Below are positions 48,712 through 55,982 of a stretch of 55,982 nucleotides of DNA, piece by piece. Below the pieces are notes generated by a model. That model saw only the letters and a list, made by a program, of their open reading frames with translations, was not told the DNA's origin and ran no database searches. The stretch is taken from the IMG/VR virus record IMGVR_UViG_3300034071_001545, positions 1 through 55,982 of that record; one strand, written 5' to 3'. The position numbers were made by a program, and so were the translations under genes. The stretch is from a virus. Every line of letters starts with the position of its first letter. Position 1 is the first letter of the stretch.

Positions 48712-51702
48712 TTAGGCTCCTGGAAATGTAGCACCTGTTGGTAGTACATTGAAGTCCAATACGATCATTTCGGCGGTGCGTGTTGGCTGAATATAGATCT
48801 GACCATACAATATACCACGGTCAACTAGATCAGGTGTATTGTTGCTGTCATCCATAACAACCTTGAAGGCATATACGCCTGAACGCTGCTGTACACTTTC
48901 CAAATATGGATTTACGATGTTTAAGAAGCGCTGGCGGGTTGTTGCTACGTTCTGTTCAAATACTAGGAATCTTGAAGAAGAAGCAATGAACTTCTTCAAC
49001 GCGATCAATAGACGGCGAACATTTACGCGATCCAAGGCACTTGGATTACGTTGTAGTGTCTTCTGACCCCAAGCCACAACACCTTGGCCAGGAAATGCGG
49101 CAATTGGGTTTACGTGACCTTCGTATAGAGTGTCACGTTCAGTGTGTGTCAATCTGTCAGCTACGGACACGGCGGTTGGAATTCCACCACGGTTTAGACC
49201 GGCTGGAGCAAACCATTCGGCAGCAACTTTATCGTTTGCAGCATAAACACTCATCATAACAACCGAAGGAGGAACGGCCATTATTTTGTTACTGTTTGGT
49301 TCAGTGACTTTAACCCAAGGATAATAGGTCGCGGCATAGTTTGTATCAAACTGACCGGCCATATCAACTACGTTTTGGATCGCGGATGCGCCAGCGGTTT
49401 GATTTGGGGCAATATCCATGATATAGAATGAATCACCGCGACGTTCGCACATATCTACAATAGAAGTTGCTACGTATGCGTGATCTTCATAATTAATACC
49501 AGGAACAGTGATGAGGTTAAAATCAAACTCATCCGCATTGCTTAGAGCAGCAATTGCCTGTTTATAAGCATACGTTCCACGGCTTGTTGTAGTTGAACAA
49601 TCCAATCCTTGTTGATTTGTTGGCAATATGTCATTACCAATCAATACTGGAACCGATGGCGATTGTCCATCAAATCCACCTTGGAACCCTAGAACAAAAC
49701 GACGTTTCTTAACGTTTGTGTTTTCTTGAGAAGCAACATACAACGGAGATACTCCACAGAATGTTTCTAGGTCAAACGCAACGTTGGCACCAGCGGCAGC
49801 ACCTTGTGGTACTGGAGCAAAATATTGCTTGTTGTCTAGTTCTGGTCCAATACTGGAACCATTTGGATATAATGCTGCAAGAGCGTCATCAGCTTGCGAT
49901 GGTGCTGGATGGAATACAACGCCAGAAGCATATCTTCCAGGTTGCAATAAGTATGCCGAAGCAGAACAATATTGCATTGCAGGAATCTTGCCCAAGCGAG
50001 CATAATCTCCGCCAATTGGTGTAGCATATGGACCAAACCCGTATGGAATTGAGTCCACAGGCCATGGAGCCGTCGCCATTTCAATGCGAACGTACTTACT
50101 CTTCTGTGGGAAGTCGCCGAATTCTAGTACCTTGCCGTTGAAGTCGATATAGTTGTATGTATCGCCAATACGACGAGCAATATAATTTGAACTATTGACA
50201 TCCAAGTTCAGATTATCAAAACGTTCCAGATATACTGGTCTCGAATCCGTATCACTATAGCTGCGAACAGCCAATGTGAATGAACCGTATGAAGATCCTG
50301 GTACAGAACCTGGAGATTTTACGTTTGATATTTCGACTTTGTATGATGTATTTGCAGCAGTTCCGTCTGTCAAGGTGTGTACCTTAAATAGATCGTATGC
50401 GGCACTTGAAGATACTCCGCTGCCAGTGAATGCAGCAATCAATTGAGAACGAATGAATGGCGTATATGCATTTGTTAAGTCAAATGTAGAAGTACCTTCC
50501 GAAGGTTCTATTCCATCTTGAAATTCAAGCGCATCGCGTGTGGAAACAGTAATTTTCCAGCTACCAGAAGTAAGCATTTGATTTACAACTGTTTTGGTAC
50601 GATTCTTGAAATTCTTGTAAGTGTAAGCTGCTTCAATCTTTTGACCGGCAGCAACAGGAACATAGCCAGCTTTTGGATCGGTACCAAACACGTTTGTAAT
50701 ATATTTGTTTGATTCTTCGTCCAAAGAGAACTGATATGTACCATAAGAAGAACTTGCCGTATTTCCACTTCCATCTGTATAGATAGTGTTTAACGCCAAA
50801 GAGAAGTCGGCGGTGACAGAGGCGACGGACGATGTTGATAGCAAAGATCCGCTGAATCCATATAGGTTTTGGCCACGATCATATGCAGTGTTGGCCAGTA
50901 CAGCCAATACAACGCTGTCACTGCCGGATGCGTATGAAGCACTTCCACAACCATCTTCTGTCAATCCAGGAGTTGGAGTAAATGAAGCTGGATTGAATGC
51001 GCCGTATGACCCATAAAACTCACCTTCAACTTCCAATTCAAAATCACACGCGCCAGCTACTCTACGAATTGTAAGAGGGAATATTGCGGTTCCATTCCAA
51101 GGACTGCTGCCAGTAATAATTACTGGTGCATTGGCGGTGAAAGTAACCAAGCAACCATCGGAAGCAGTTACAGTTGTATTATTAGTTGTTGCAAGTTGGA
51201 ATGTACCAAGTTCCAGAGTTTCTCCAGCATAAAATCCTTCATCAAACGTAACGCTTACACTACCGGTAATCTTAAATATACCGTTATTTGTGGAATTTGG
51301 AAACAACGTTGCATCCAACAGAGAACCTGATGCGGACGATGTCTCTGCAAAGCGTGCATATTGACCAGGTATTGCAGTAACCAACAATGCTTTCTTTTGA
51401 TTATATCCAGCGAGCCCGCCAACGCGGACAACTGTGACTTGTCCTTGCTGACGAAGATATTGTTGAGCTGTGATTGGGCCGTATAGTGTGCCGTCCGCGT
51501 CACCAAAGATGGTGCTCAAGTCACCTTCACTGGTAATCACGGTTGGTGAAAAACCCGGTCCTTTTGGGAATGGGGCTACTACCACACCGCCGATTGATGC
51601 TACACCCTGTGCAAGAAACGATTGATCTACTTCTCTGGTGAATACACCAGGCGAAACGATTCGTTCTGAAGGGCTATATGTTCCATTTTGTTCGATTGCC
51701 AT
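48712..51702 (-). CDS. Tail sheath protein (T4 gp18-like)
   Basis: 996 residues against 659 in T4. N-terminal SERIVSPGVFTREVDQSFLA and GGVVVAPFPKGPGFSPTVIT are typical. The C-terminal third holds the conserved sheath core: WFAPAGLNRGGIPTA, LTHTERDTLYEGHVNPIAAF, GVVAWGQKTLQRNPSALDRV, NVRRLLIALKKFIASSSRF, FEQN and the terminal VVMDDSNNTPDLVDRGILYG. About 340 extra residues in the middle (beta-rich, Ser/Thr/Gly) are probably surface-exposed protrusion domains. An AGGAG Shine-Dalgarno site precedes the ATG and a strong terminator follows. Confidence 0.95.
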   Translation of the reverse strand: MAIEQNGTYSPSERIVSPGVFTREVDQSFLAQGVASIGGVVVAPFPKGPGFSPTVITSEGDLSTIFGDADGTLYGPITAQQYLRQQGQVTVVRVGGLAGYNQKKALLVTAIPGQYARFAETSSASGSLLDATLFPNSTNNGIFKITGSVSVTFDEGFYAGETLELGTFQLATTNNTTVTASDGCLVTFTANAPVIITGSSPWNGTAIFPLTIRRVAGACDFELEVEGEFYGSYGAFNPASFTPTPGLTEDGCGSASYASGSDSVVLAVLANTAYDRGQNLYGFSGSLLSTSSVASVTADFSLALNTIYTDGSGNTASSSYGTYQFSLDEESNKYITNVFGTDPKAGYVPVAAGQKIEAAYTYKNFKNRTKTVVNQMLTSGSWKITVSTRDALEFQDGIEPSEGTSTFDLTNAYTPFIRSQLIAAFTGSGVSSSAAYDLFKVHTLTDGTAANTSYKVEISNVKSPGSVPGSSYGSFTLAVRSYSDTDSRPVYLERFDNLNLDVNSSNYIARRIGDTYNYIDFNGKVLEFGDFPQKSKYVRIEMATAPWPVDSIPYGFGPYATPIGGDYARLGKIPAMQYCSASAYLLQPGRYASGVVFHPAPSQADDALAALYPNGSSIGPELDNKQYFAPVPQGAAAGANVAFDLETFCGVSPLYVASQENTNVKKRRFVLGFQGGFDGQSPSVPVLIGNDILPTNQQGLDCSTTTSRGTYAYKQAIAALSNADEFDFNLITVPGINYEDHAYVATSIVDMCERRGDSFYIMDIAPNQTAGASAIQNVVDMAGQFDTNYAATYYPWVKVTEPNSNKIMAVPPSVVMMSVYAANDKVAAEWFAPAGLNRGGIPTAVSVADRLTHTERDTLYEGHVNPIAAFPGQGVVAWGQKTLQRNPSALDRVNVRRLLIALKKFIASSSRFLVFEQNVATTRQRFLNIVNPYLESVQQRSGVYAFKVVMDDSNNTPDLVDRGILYGQIYIQPTRTAEMIVLDFNVLPTGATFPGA

Positions 51703-51734
51703 AGTTTTTTAACTCCTATATAAAAAGTTGTAAA

Positions 51735-51743
51735 TATAAATAT
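51735..51743 (-). promoter_or_regulatory. ATATTTATA element before the sheath gene
   Basis: Minus strand ATATTTATA, 32 bases before the ATG at 51702, leaving room for a leader with the AGGAG ribosome site. Confidence 0.52.
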
Positions 51744-51763
51744 GGCTCTAATTTTTCAAACAA

Positions 51764-51795
51764 TAAAAAATCCTCCACTAATATGGAGGATTTTG
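51764..51795 (-). terminator. Rho-independent terminator after the 51818-52111 gene
   Basis: Stem AAAATCCTCCA/TGGAGGATTTT with a six-base loop. On the minus strand it ends in a T-run. Confidence 0.9.
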
Positions 51796-51817
51796 TCTAT
51801 TATAATAAATATCTCTA

Positions 51818-52111
51818 TTATTGAGATTTTGGCGTGAATATTCCTGTGTTAATATCAAATGTACCTTCGCCATACTTTGCTACAATCTTATCCAAGAATA
51901 CTTTTTCTTGTGCTTCTATAGCAGTTAGTCGCTCGTTAACTCGCTTTTCGGTTTTGATTAATTCGCGCTTTTGCATTTCCAATTGACCAAGCGAAACAGT
52001 AGCTTGTTCATATGCTTCACGAATAGCAGTTAGTTCTTGTAGTTCTGCCGCATCAAATACTCTTGGACCAGTTGGTGCGGATTGTTGTGTGTTTGGTTGA
52101 TTTAATTCCAT
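51818..52111 (-). CDS. Small coiled-coil protein of the tail region
   Basis: 97 residues. Central coiled coil (LQELTAIREAYEQATVSLGQ, then LEMQKRELIKTEKRV, about 27-75) and a conserved-looking end YGEGTFDINTGIFTPKSQ. Short proteins with this ending occur upstream of sheath genes in T4-like phages as far as I recall; function unknown, perhaps a tail chaperone. It stands alone between a fibre gene and a terminator. Confidence 0.72.
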   Translation of the reverse strand: MELNQPNTQQSAPTGPRVFDAAELQELTAIREAYEQATVSLGQLEMQKRELIKTEKRVNERLTAIEAQEKVFLDKIVAKYGEGTFDINTGIFTPKSQ

Positions 52112-52173
52112 AATGTTTTATAACAGTTTATTTGTATATATATGAATGTAAAGTTATAATAAATAAAAATACT

Positions 52174-52581
52174 TTAGTCTATGCTACCCGAATATATGCT
52201 ACCAGAAGGCTCAACATACCACCAGCATTGAGATTCACTGAATACAAGCGACCCACTTCCAAGTGGAGGAGGCGTTGGCATCGGAGGTATAAAAGCATCG
52301 CGATTATAATCGTATATAAATCCGGCATCTGCATAATTTTTTCGCAAAGGAATGCCGTCGTTAACATGCACACCTCTGCGAGTATTATAACTTGTTTTTA
52401 TCCATGTACCGCCAAGTCCAAGTGTAGAACTTAAAAATTCTTCACCGTAAGATTCACGCTCATCAGCAACAACAAGAGTACGCACCACATAAGCACCAGA
52501 TATTGGTGTAAACAATGATGCATTAGAACCTGTTATTTGAGATATGAATACACTGCCCGATATTTCTGCAAAATGTGCCAT
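52174..52581 (-). CDS. Phage tail/fibre-associated protein
   Basis: 135 residues. The sequence GTWIKTSYNTRRGVHVNDG, then IPLRKNYADAGFIYDYNRDA and FIPPMP, matches a common small tail protein of T4-like phages (usual form IQTSYNTxGGVH ... RKNYAGIGYTYD ... FIPPKPYPSW). MAHFAEI at the start is also typical. GGAG precedes the ATG by ten bases. Lies after the two glycine-rich fibres and before the small coiled-coil gene. Confidence 0.8.
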   Translation of the reverse strand: MAHFAEISGSVFISQITGSNASLFTPISGAYVVRTLVVADERESYGEEFLSSTLGLGGTWIKTSYNTRRGVHVNDGIPLRKNYADAGFIYDYNRDAFIPPMPTPPPLGSGSLVFSESQCWWYVEPSGSIYSGSID

Positions 52582-52588
52582 AATATTT

Positions 52589-53584
52589 TTACTCCTGAAA
52601 TTTGTATACGATAAAAACTATTCCACTGCCACCGGTACCTCCGGTACCCGGCGTTGCATCACTGGGACCGGAAGACATGCCAGCAATACATTCGGTAATA
52701 TTATTACAATACTCTCCGTCTTCACGCCCACCACCACCACCACCGCCTACTCCGCTGTTTGCTTGACCGTTTCCTCCATTACTGACAGGATAGCCGCCGT
52801 TGCCTCCGTTTGGAGCACCTCCACCACCGCTATATCCACCACCTCCACCACCACCTCCTCCTTGTCCATAAGCAAAATTTGTATATGTTGGTCCACCATA
52901 TGGTCCACCAAACACAAGGGTTGGATCTGCCACCCCTCCGCCTCCTTGTCCACCAGCTGTTGCGACATCTCCACCACACTGCTCACAGTTTGTTGTGCAT
53001 ACAGCGGTCTGTCCACAGAGATCTCCTCGATCACAGCAACAGCCCGGATCTTCGCTAGGATCGCATTGATTCGCATCGCAACAAGTTACACCGTCATTAT
53101 TAGAATCATAACAACAACATATATCTTCGATTACAACGTCCCCCGTACAACCCGGACTTGATGTGTCAGGTGATCCACCAAAACCAGCGCCGCCAATAAC
53201 AGACCCCGCGCTGCTTATTGATGTAGAATTTGTTGCAATTGTAGAATGCGACCCCGCTCCACCAACAGTTACGGTATATCCTGCGTGCAGATTAAATCTA
53301 TTAAGATTCTCTCCCACGGCAGATCTGTACGAACCAGATCCCCCATTACCCCCTTGCCCACCACTACCAGCAAATCCGTTCGATGCACCGGCAACTACCA
53401 AATAGTTAAAAGTTGATCCAGTAGCTCTAAAAAATAATCTAAACGAATCCGTTGATTTAAAAACATGATGTTTGTAATCTCCGTTTATAAAAACTTCTCC
53501 ACCAACAGCAGATACCAACAACTTTTTTCTTGGTTGAAAAACTATGTTTTGGCTAGAACGTCTGCTTGATAAACTGTATGGCAT
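52589..53584 (-). CDS. Glycine-rich, cysteine-rich tail fibre/adhesin (copy 1)
   Basis: 331 residues. The N-domain (LVSAVGGEVFINGDYKHHVF, then STDSFRLFF and NYLVVAGASN) is followed by polyglycine tracts (GGQGGNGGSGS, GGGGGGGGG, GVGGGGGGG) of the type that pack as polyglycine-II helices in phage S16 gp38 adhesin. A Cys-dense block (about 165-220; CCCYDSNNDGVTCC and DPGCCCDRGDLCG) is unusual. The C-terminal GGTGGSGIVFIVYKF is shared with the next gene. A likely receptor-binding fibre tip. Partner copy at 53591-54484. Confidence 0.8.
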   Translation of the reverse strand: MPYSLSSRRSSQNIVFQPRKKLLVSAVGGEVFINGDYKHHVFKSTDSFRLFFRATGSTFNYLVVAGASNGFAGSGGQGGNGGSGSYRSAVGENLNRFNLHAGYTVTVGGAGSHSTIATNSTSISSAGSVIGGAGFGGSPDTSSPGCTGDVVIEDICCCYDSNNDGVTCCDANQCDPSEDPGCCCDRGDLCGQTAVCTTNCEQCGGDVATAGGQGGGGVADPTLVFGGPYGGPTYTNFAYGQGGGGGGGGGYSGGGGAPNGGNGGYPVSNGGNGQANSGVGGGGGGGREDGEYCNNITECIAGMSSGPSDATPGTGGTGGSGIVFIVYKFQE

Positions 53585-53590
53585 ATAAAA

Positions 53591-54484
53591 TTATTGCTCA
53601 AATAAATATCTGATATAAACTATTCCGCTACCACCCAATCCCGGTGCCCCGCCAAATTTAGTGGTATTACAAATGTTATCGGCGGTACAAGGTCCGGTAT
53701 TATTACAACACGGATCTCCACCGCCGCCCCCACATCCTCCGTCTCCGCTATTTGGTAAACCATTAGCACCCGCGCTACCGGGATCTCCGCCCGTTCCACC
53801 AATTCCCCTTGATGATGAACCTCCGGTGGCACCTCCGGTGTTTCCACCAGCACCACCGCCTCCACCACCACCAGCCGCATAAGAACTCGACGGTCCACCA
53901 AAAATTATACTACCAGAAAAAGGAAGTTGTCCATTTGATCCGTTACTGCCAGGATCTCCCGCACATTGATAACAGTCTGATGGGCAGGAACACTCAGGGT
54001 CACAGATTTCCTCAACTGTACATGTTGGATTACTAGTTTCTCCATTTCCGCCAGTACCACCTGTTCGTGATACTCCACCGGCGCTTGTAATCGTAGTAGA
54101 ATTTGTAGCAATTGTAGAATGTGAACCAGCACCCCCGACGGTTACAGTATATGGCACATCTAAGTTGAATAAATTAAAACTTTGCGACGTTGCTGTTTTA
54201 TAAGAACCGGATCCACCATTTCCGCCACTGCCCCCTTGTCCCCCGTTATATTCTCCATTGCTGCCACTGGTTCCCGTTTGACCACCGCCGACAACAAGAT
54301 AATCAAAAAATAAACTTCCTGTTTTTTTGTAAAAAATTTTGAATGATTCTGTGGATGTAAAAACGTGATACTTGAAACTCCCGCTTATGAATGTCCTCCC
54401 ACCACCAGCAGAAATTAATACCTTTTTTGGTACAGAGCCAACTTTCTTCTGACTAGCTCTACGGTCTATAAGTCTCGTAGACAT
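53591..54484 (-). CDS. Glycine-rich, cysteine-containing tail fibre/adhesin (copy 2)
   Basis: 297 residues from the ATG at 54484 (the frame reaches a TTG at 54490). Same layout as copy 1: VLISAGGGRTFISGSFKYHV, VTVGGAGSHSTIATNS, polyglycine tracts and a terminal GLGGSGIVYIRYLF. The Cys block is shorter (CTVEEICDPECSCPSDCYQC), with a second one near the end (GDPCCNNTGPC). Tandem duplication followed by divergence of the middle, as expected for receptor-binding proteins under selection. Confidence 0.8.
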   Translation of the reverse strand: MSTRLIDRRASQKKVGSVPKKVLISAGGGRTFISGSFKYHVFTSTESFKIFYKKTGSLFFDYLVVGGGQTGTSGSNGEYNGGQGGSGGNGGSGSYKTATSQSFNLFNLDVPYTVTVGGAGSHSTIATNSTTITSAGGVSRTGGTGGNGETSNPTCTVEEICDPECSCPSDCYQCAGDPGSNGSNGQLPFSGSIIFGGPSSSYAAGGGGGGGAGGNTGGATGGSSSRGIGGTGGDPGSAGANGLPNSGDGGCGGGGGDPCCNNTGPCTADNICNTTKFGGAPGLGGSGIVYIRYLFEQ

Positions 54485-54496
54485 AACCAAAAAATA

Positions 54497-54835
54497 TTAT
54501 GTGATTTCTGTACCAAACGCAGTAAAGATAACGTCTCCAAACCCTGTTCCACTTCCGCTCGCAGAAACACGTATTACGTTTCCCGGTCCAAGAGTCAAAC
54601 CGGCACTAAGCACAACAGAGTCGTATGCAAGCACTGGGGTATTAAATGAAATAGATCCGGTGAGTGTTGGAGATGAAGCAACAAAAATACTAAACAGTCT
54701 GTCCGCGCTACCTGTATTAGAAATTATAATACTTGAAACTACACTCGATGTTACTGGACTTACGCCGGGTACATATAAATTAGTGAGTGTATTGCCTGGT
54801 ATAACTTGACCTAGTATTCTGTATGTTGTTGGCAT
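54497..54835 (-). CDS. Small tail-associated structural protein
   Basis: 112 residues, beta-rich (YRILGQVIPGNTLTNLYVPG, VVSSIIISNTGSADRLFSIF, GPGNVIRVSASGSGTGFGD). This is the pattern of small tail fibre or decoration domains. No family named. Between two fibre-type genes. Confidence 0.7.
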   Translation of the reverse strand: MPTTYRILGQVIPGNTLTNLYVPGVSPVTSSVVSSIIISNTGSADRLFSIFVASSPTLTGSISFNTPVLAYDSVVLSAGLTLGPGNVIRVSASGSGTGFGDVIFTAFGTEIT

Positions 54836-54866
54836 AATGTTTGTCTATATATATAAATGTATTGTT

Positions 54867-55310
54867 TTATAAAAACGTTATAAATAAAAATGGATGTAAT
54901 ACATTGTTTGCAACTACATTTGGTACGTTTAGATCGCCGGTCATATTTAACGAGCCTGTTATAAATACACTACCACTTATATCCAACGCGGCATTATGTA
55001 ATGGAGATTTTCTTACACCAACGCTGCTGCCAGTAACAACCAGAGCATTTGTATTATATCGTCCCATTACTACTCTGTCATCGCTGAATACTTCTAAAAT
55101 AGGCAATCCAGAAATATCACTTACTGCCATCAAGCTGCCAGAAAGATTGTCTGATATGCTAAACAAACTTCCTGAATTACCAAGAAACGCAATACTGCCT
55201 GAAGTTAATACTTCTAATCTTATTGTATTAGCCTGACTGCCGCTGAATTGTATAACAGGAGCAGCAGTTGTAGAACTTCTATTTGGAATTATAAGAATAT
55301 CAGAGGGCAT
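54867..55310 (-). CDS. Tail fibre-like structural protein
   Basis: 147 residues of Ser/Gly/Ile-rich beta repeats. The segment NLSGSLMAVSDISGLPILEV followed by FSDDRVVMG is frequent in fibre proteins of marine T4-like phages. ISGSVFITGSLNMTGDLNVP near the C-terminus looks like a trimeric beta-helix stalk. An ATATTTATA element is ten bases upstream. Length is short for a full fibre, so perhaps one segment of a multi-protein fibre. Confidence 0.75.
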   Translation of the reverse strand: MPSDILIIPNRSSTTAAPVIQFSGSQANTIRLEVLTSGSIAFLGNSGSLFSISDNLSGSLMAVSDISGLPILEVFSDDRVVMGRYNTNALVVTGSSVGVRKSPLHNAALDISGSVFITGSLNMTGDLNVPNVVANNVLHPFLFITFL

Positions 55311-55319
55311 ATCTTTTTA

Positions 55320-55328
55320 TATAAATAT
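55320..55328 (-). promoter_or_regulatory. ATATTTATA element before the fibre-like gene
   Basis: Minus strand ATATTTATA, nine bases before the ATG at 55310. Nothing else is seen in 55329-55371. Confidence 0.5.
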
Positions 55329-55371
55329 ACACCACAGAGTATATTATATTATTATAATATGCCTTATGATG

Positions 55372-55982
55372 CTATGTATTCAATTTTGGCGATGGATTCG
55401 ACGCTAAACCAAGTGAAACTCTTTTGTCATCAATCATGGTTACTCTATATTCTGTACCATTATAAATAAACGTTTTTGGCCCGCTTGGATCTTTCATTTG
55501 TTGCGCCATATCATATAACGCTTTTCTTTGTTCTTCTGTCATATGACTCGTAATAGATCGTTGTTTGCCACTTGGAGAACTAGTGAATATTTTATATTCA
55601 CCAGAATTTCCGGATTTATATTGAGCCCTATAGTTCATTGATTTATGAACAAACATTCCTTTATTTTTTTGTAAGGCATCTTCTGCAAGCGTTTTCATTT
55701 CCGCCGCGTCTTCCGCCGACAGTTTTGACAAATCAATTTCTAAAGCGGCGGGCGCATAACTATCCATTTGCGCTTGTGTAAGCATCACTTGCAGTTCTGG
55801 TCCCCATTTGTTTATTGGGCAAGTTGCCAATTCAACGTGCGCCTTTTTCTCCATAAAACAGCCACACTTGAGACATCTTGAGTCTTTAAAGAATTCGCAA
55901 GTTTTACAAATTTCAAGACGAGCATATGCTTTTTCGGCAGTTGTTAAAAATGCTTTGCCTTGTAATACACCAGTTCCGCTTA
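55372..55982 (-). CDS. Cys-rich zinc-binding phage protein, N-terminus cut by window edge
   Basis: The frame is open past base 55982; an internal ATG at 55854 is not the real start because the conserved part lies before it. The pattern C-x2-C...C-x2-C-x-C (ICKTCEFFKDSRCLKCGC), then FMEKKAHVELATCPINKWGP, is a common zinc-binding unit in large-phage proteins. The C-terminal region has SGNSGEYKIFTSSPSGKQRS and ends near SNPSPKLN. Role unknown. Confidence 0.75.
   Translation of the reverse strand, partial: SGTGVLQGKAFLTTAEKAYARLEICKTCEFFKDSRCLKCGCFMEKKAHVELATCPINKWGPELQVMLTQAQMDSYAPAALEIDLSKLSAEDAAEMKTLAEDALQKNKGMFVHKSMNYRAQYKSGNSGEYKIFTSSPSGKQRSITSHMTEEQRKALYDMAQQMKDPSGPKTFIYNGTEYRVTMIDDKRVSLGLASNPSPKLNT

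Noticed and set aside
54879-54886. TATAAATA copy at the end of the 54867-55310 gene
   Set aside because: It lies inside coding sequence near the stop and is not in the usual extended form before the next start; treated as chance.
55372-55854. Complete 160-residue gene starting at 55854
   Set aside because: The same frame continues upstream through a conserved Cys motif to the window edge, so this is an internal Met of a truncated gene.
1-55982. tRNA genes, integrase, attachment sites or a replication origin
   Set aside because: None recognised by eye; absence is not proof, and tRNAscan-type and GC-skew analyses were not possible here.

Overview
The window is a stretch of a large AT-rich tailed-phage genome (a contractile-tailed, T4-like myovirus, probably from an uncultivated lineage). 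Every gene I can support is on the minus strand, so transcription runs from high to low coordinates. The T4-type core is clear: family B DNA polymerase, DnaB-type helicase, 5'-3' exonuclease, RecA/UvsX recombinase, gp32-like SSB, class I ribonucleotide reductase, an rIIA/rIIB pair, tail sheath (gp18-like), tail tube (gp19-like), gp26/gp51-like proteins, tape measure and a LysM (gp53-like) baseplate protein. No capsid, portal, terminase, integrase or tRNA gene is visible. The host cannot be read from the sequence. Strong Shine-Dalgarno sites are few, and sigma70-like boxes (TTGAC-N16/17-TAATAT and similar) precede several genes.

Layout, right to left (the direction of transcription). 55.98-51.8 kb: tail-fibre and adhesin genes, with a partial cysteine-rich protein at the edge. 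51.7-45.4 kb: sheath and tail tube, separated by a HAD hydrolase, a nucleotidyltransferase, two small proteins and an early-promoter 'moron'. 45.2-40.7 kb: Cys/Lys-rich modular proteins carrying a recurrent N-terminal amphipathic tag. 40.6-30.7 kb: gp26/gp51-like overlapping pair, tape measure and baseplate genes. 30.7-27.0 kb: a family A DNA polymerase and two tagged proteins. 27.0-18.5 kb: a small conserved-looking gene, SSB, RecA, a basic protein, exonuclease, helicase, NrdB and NrdA. 18.5-16.7 kb: two more tagged proteins. 16.6-9.1 kb: a MoxR-type ATPase interrupted by a GIY-YIG endonuclease, a HExxH+VWA protein, rIIA, rIIB and a small alanine-rich protein. 9.0-2.4 kb: a very AT-rich operon with a membrane protein, a zinc ribbon, a Pro/Thr-repeat protein, two glycosyltransferases (one GT10 fucosyltransferase-like), a nucleotide-sugar-dehydrogenase-like protein, a QueC-like PP-loop enzyme and three SAM methyltransferases. 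2.3-0 kb: DNA polymerase B, cut by the window edge.

How it may work together. Replication and takeover genes mostly sit behind TTGAC-type promoters. Virion genes and the mobile endonuclease mostly sit behind a recurrent ATATTTATA element. In both classes the box is in several cases exactly six bases from the start codon, which would give leaderless mRNAs. The least described parts are the recurrent N-terminal tag (with L/I-x-E sites like those cut by T4-type prohead proteases) on about a dozen unrelated proteins, and the operon pairing a mucin-like Pro/Thr-repeat protein with its own glycosylation genes.
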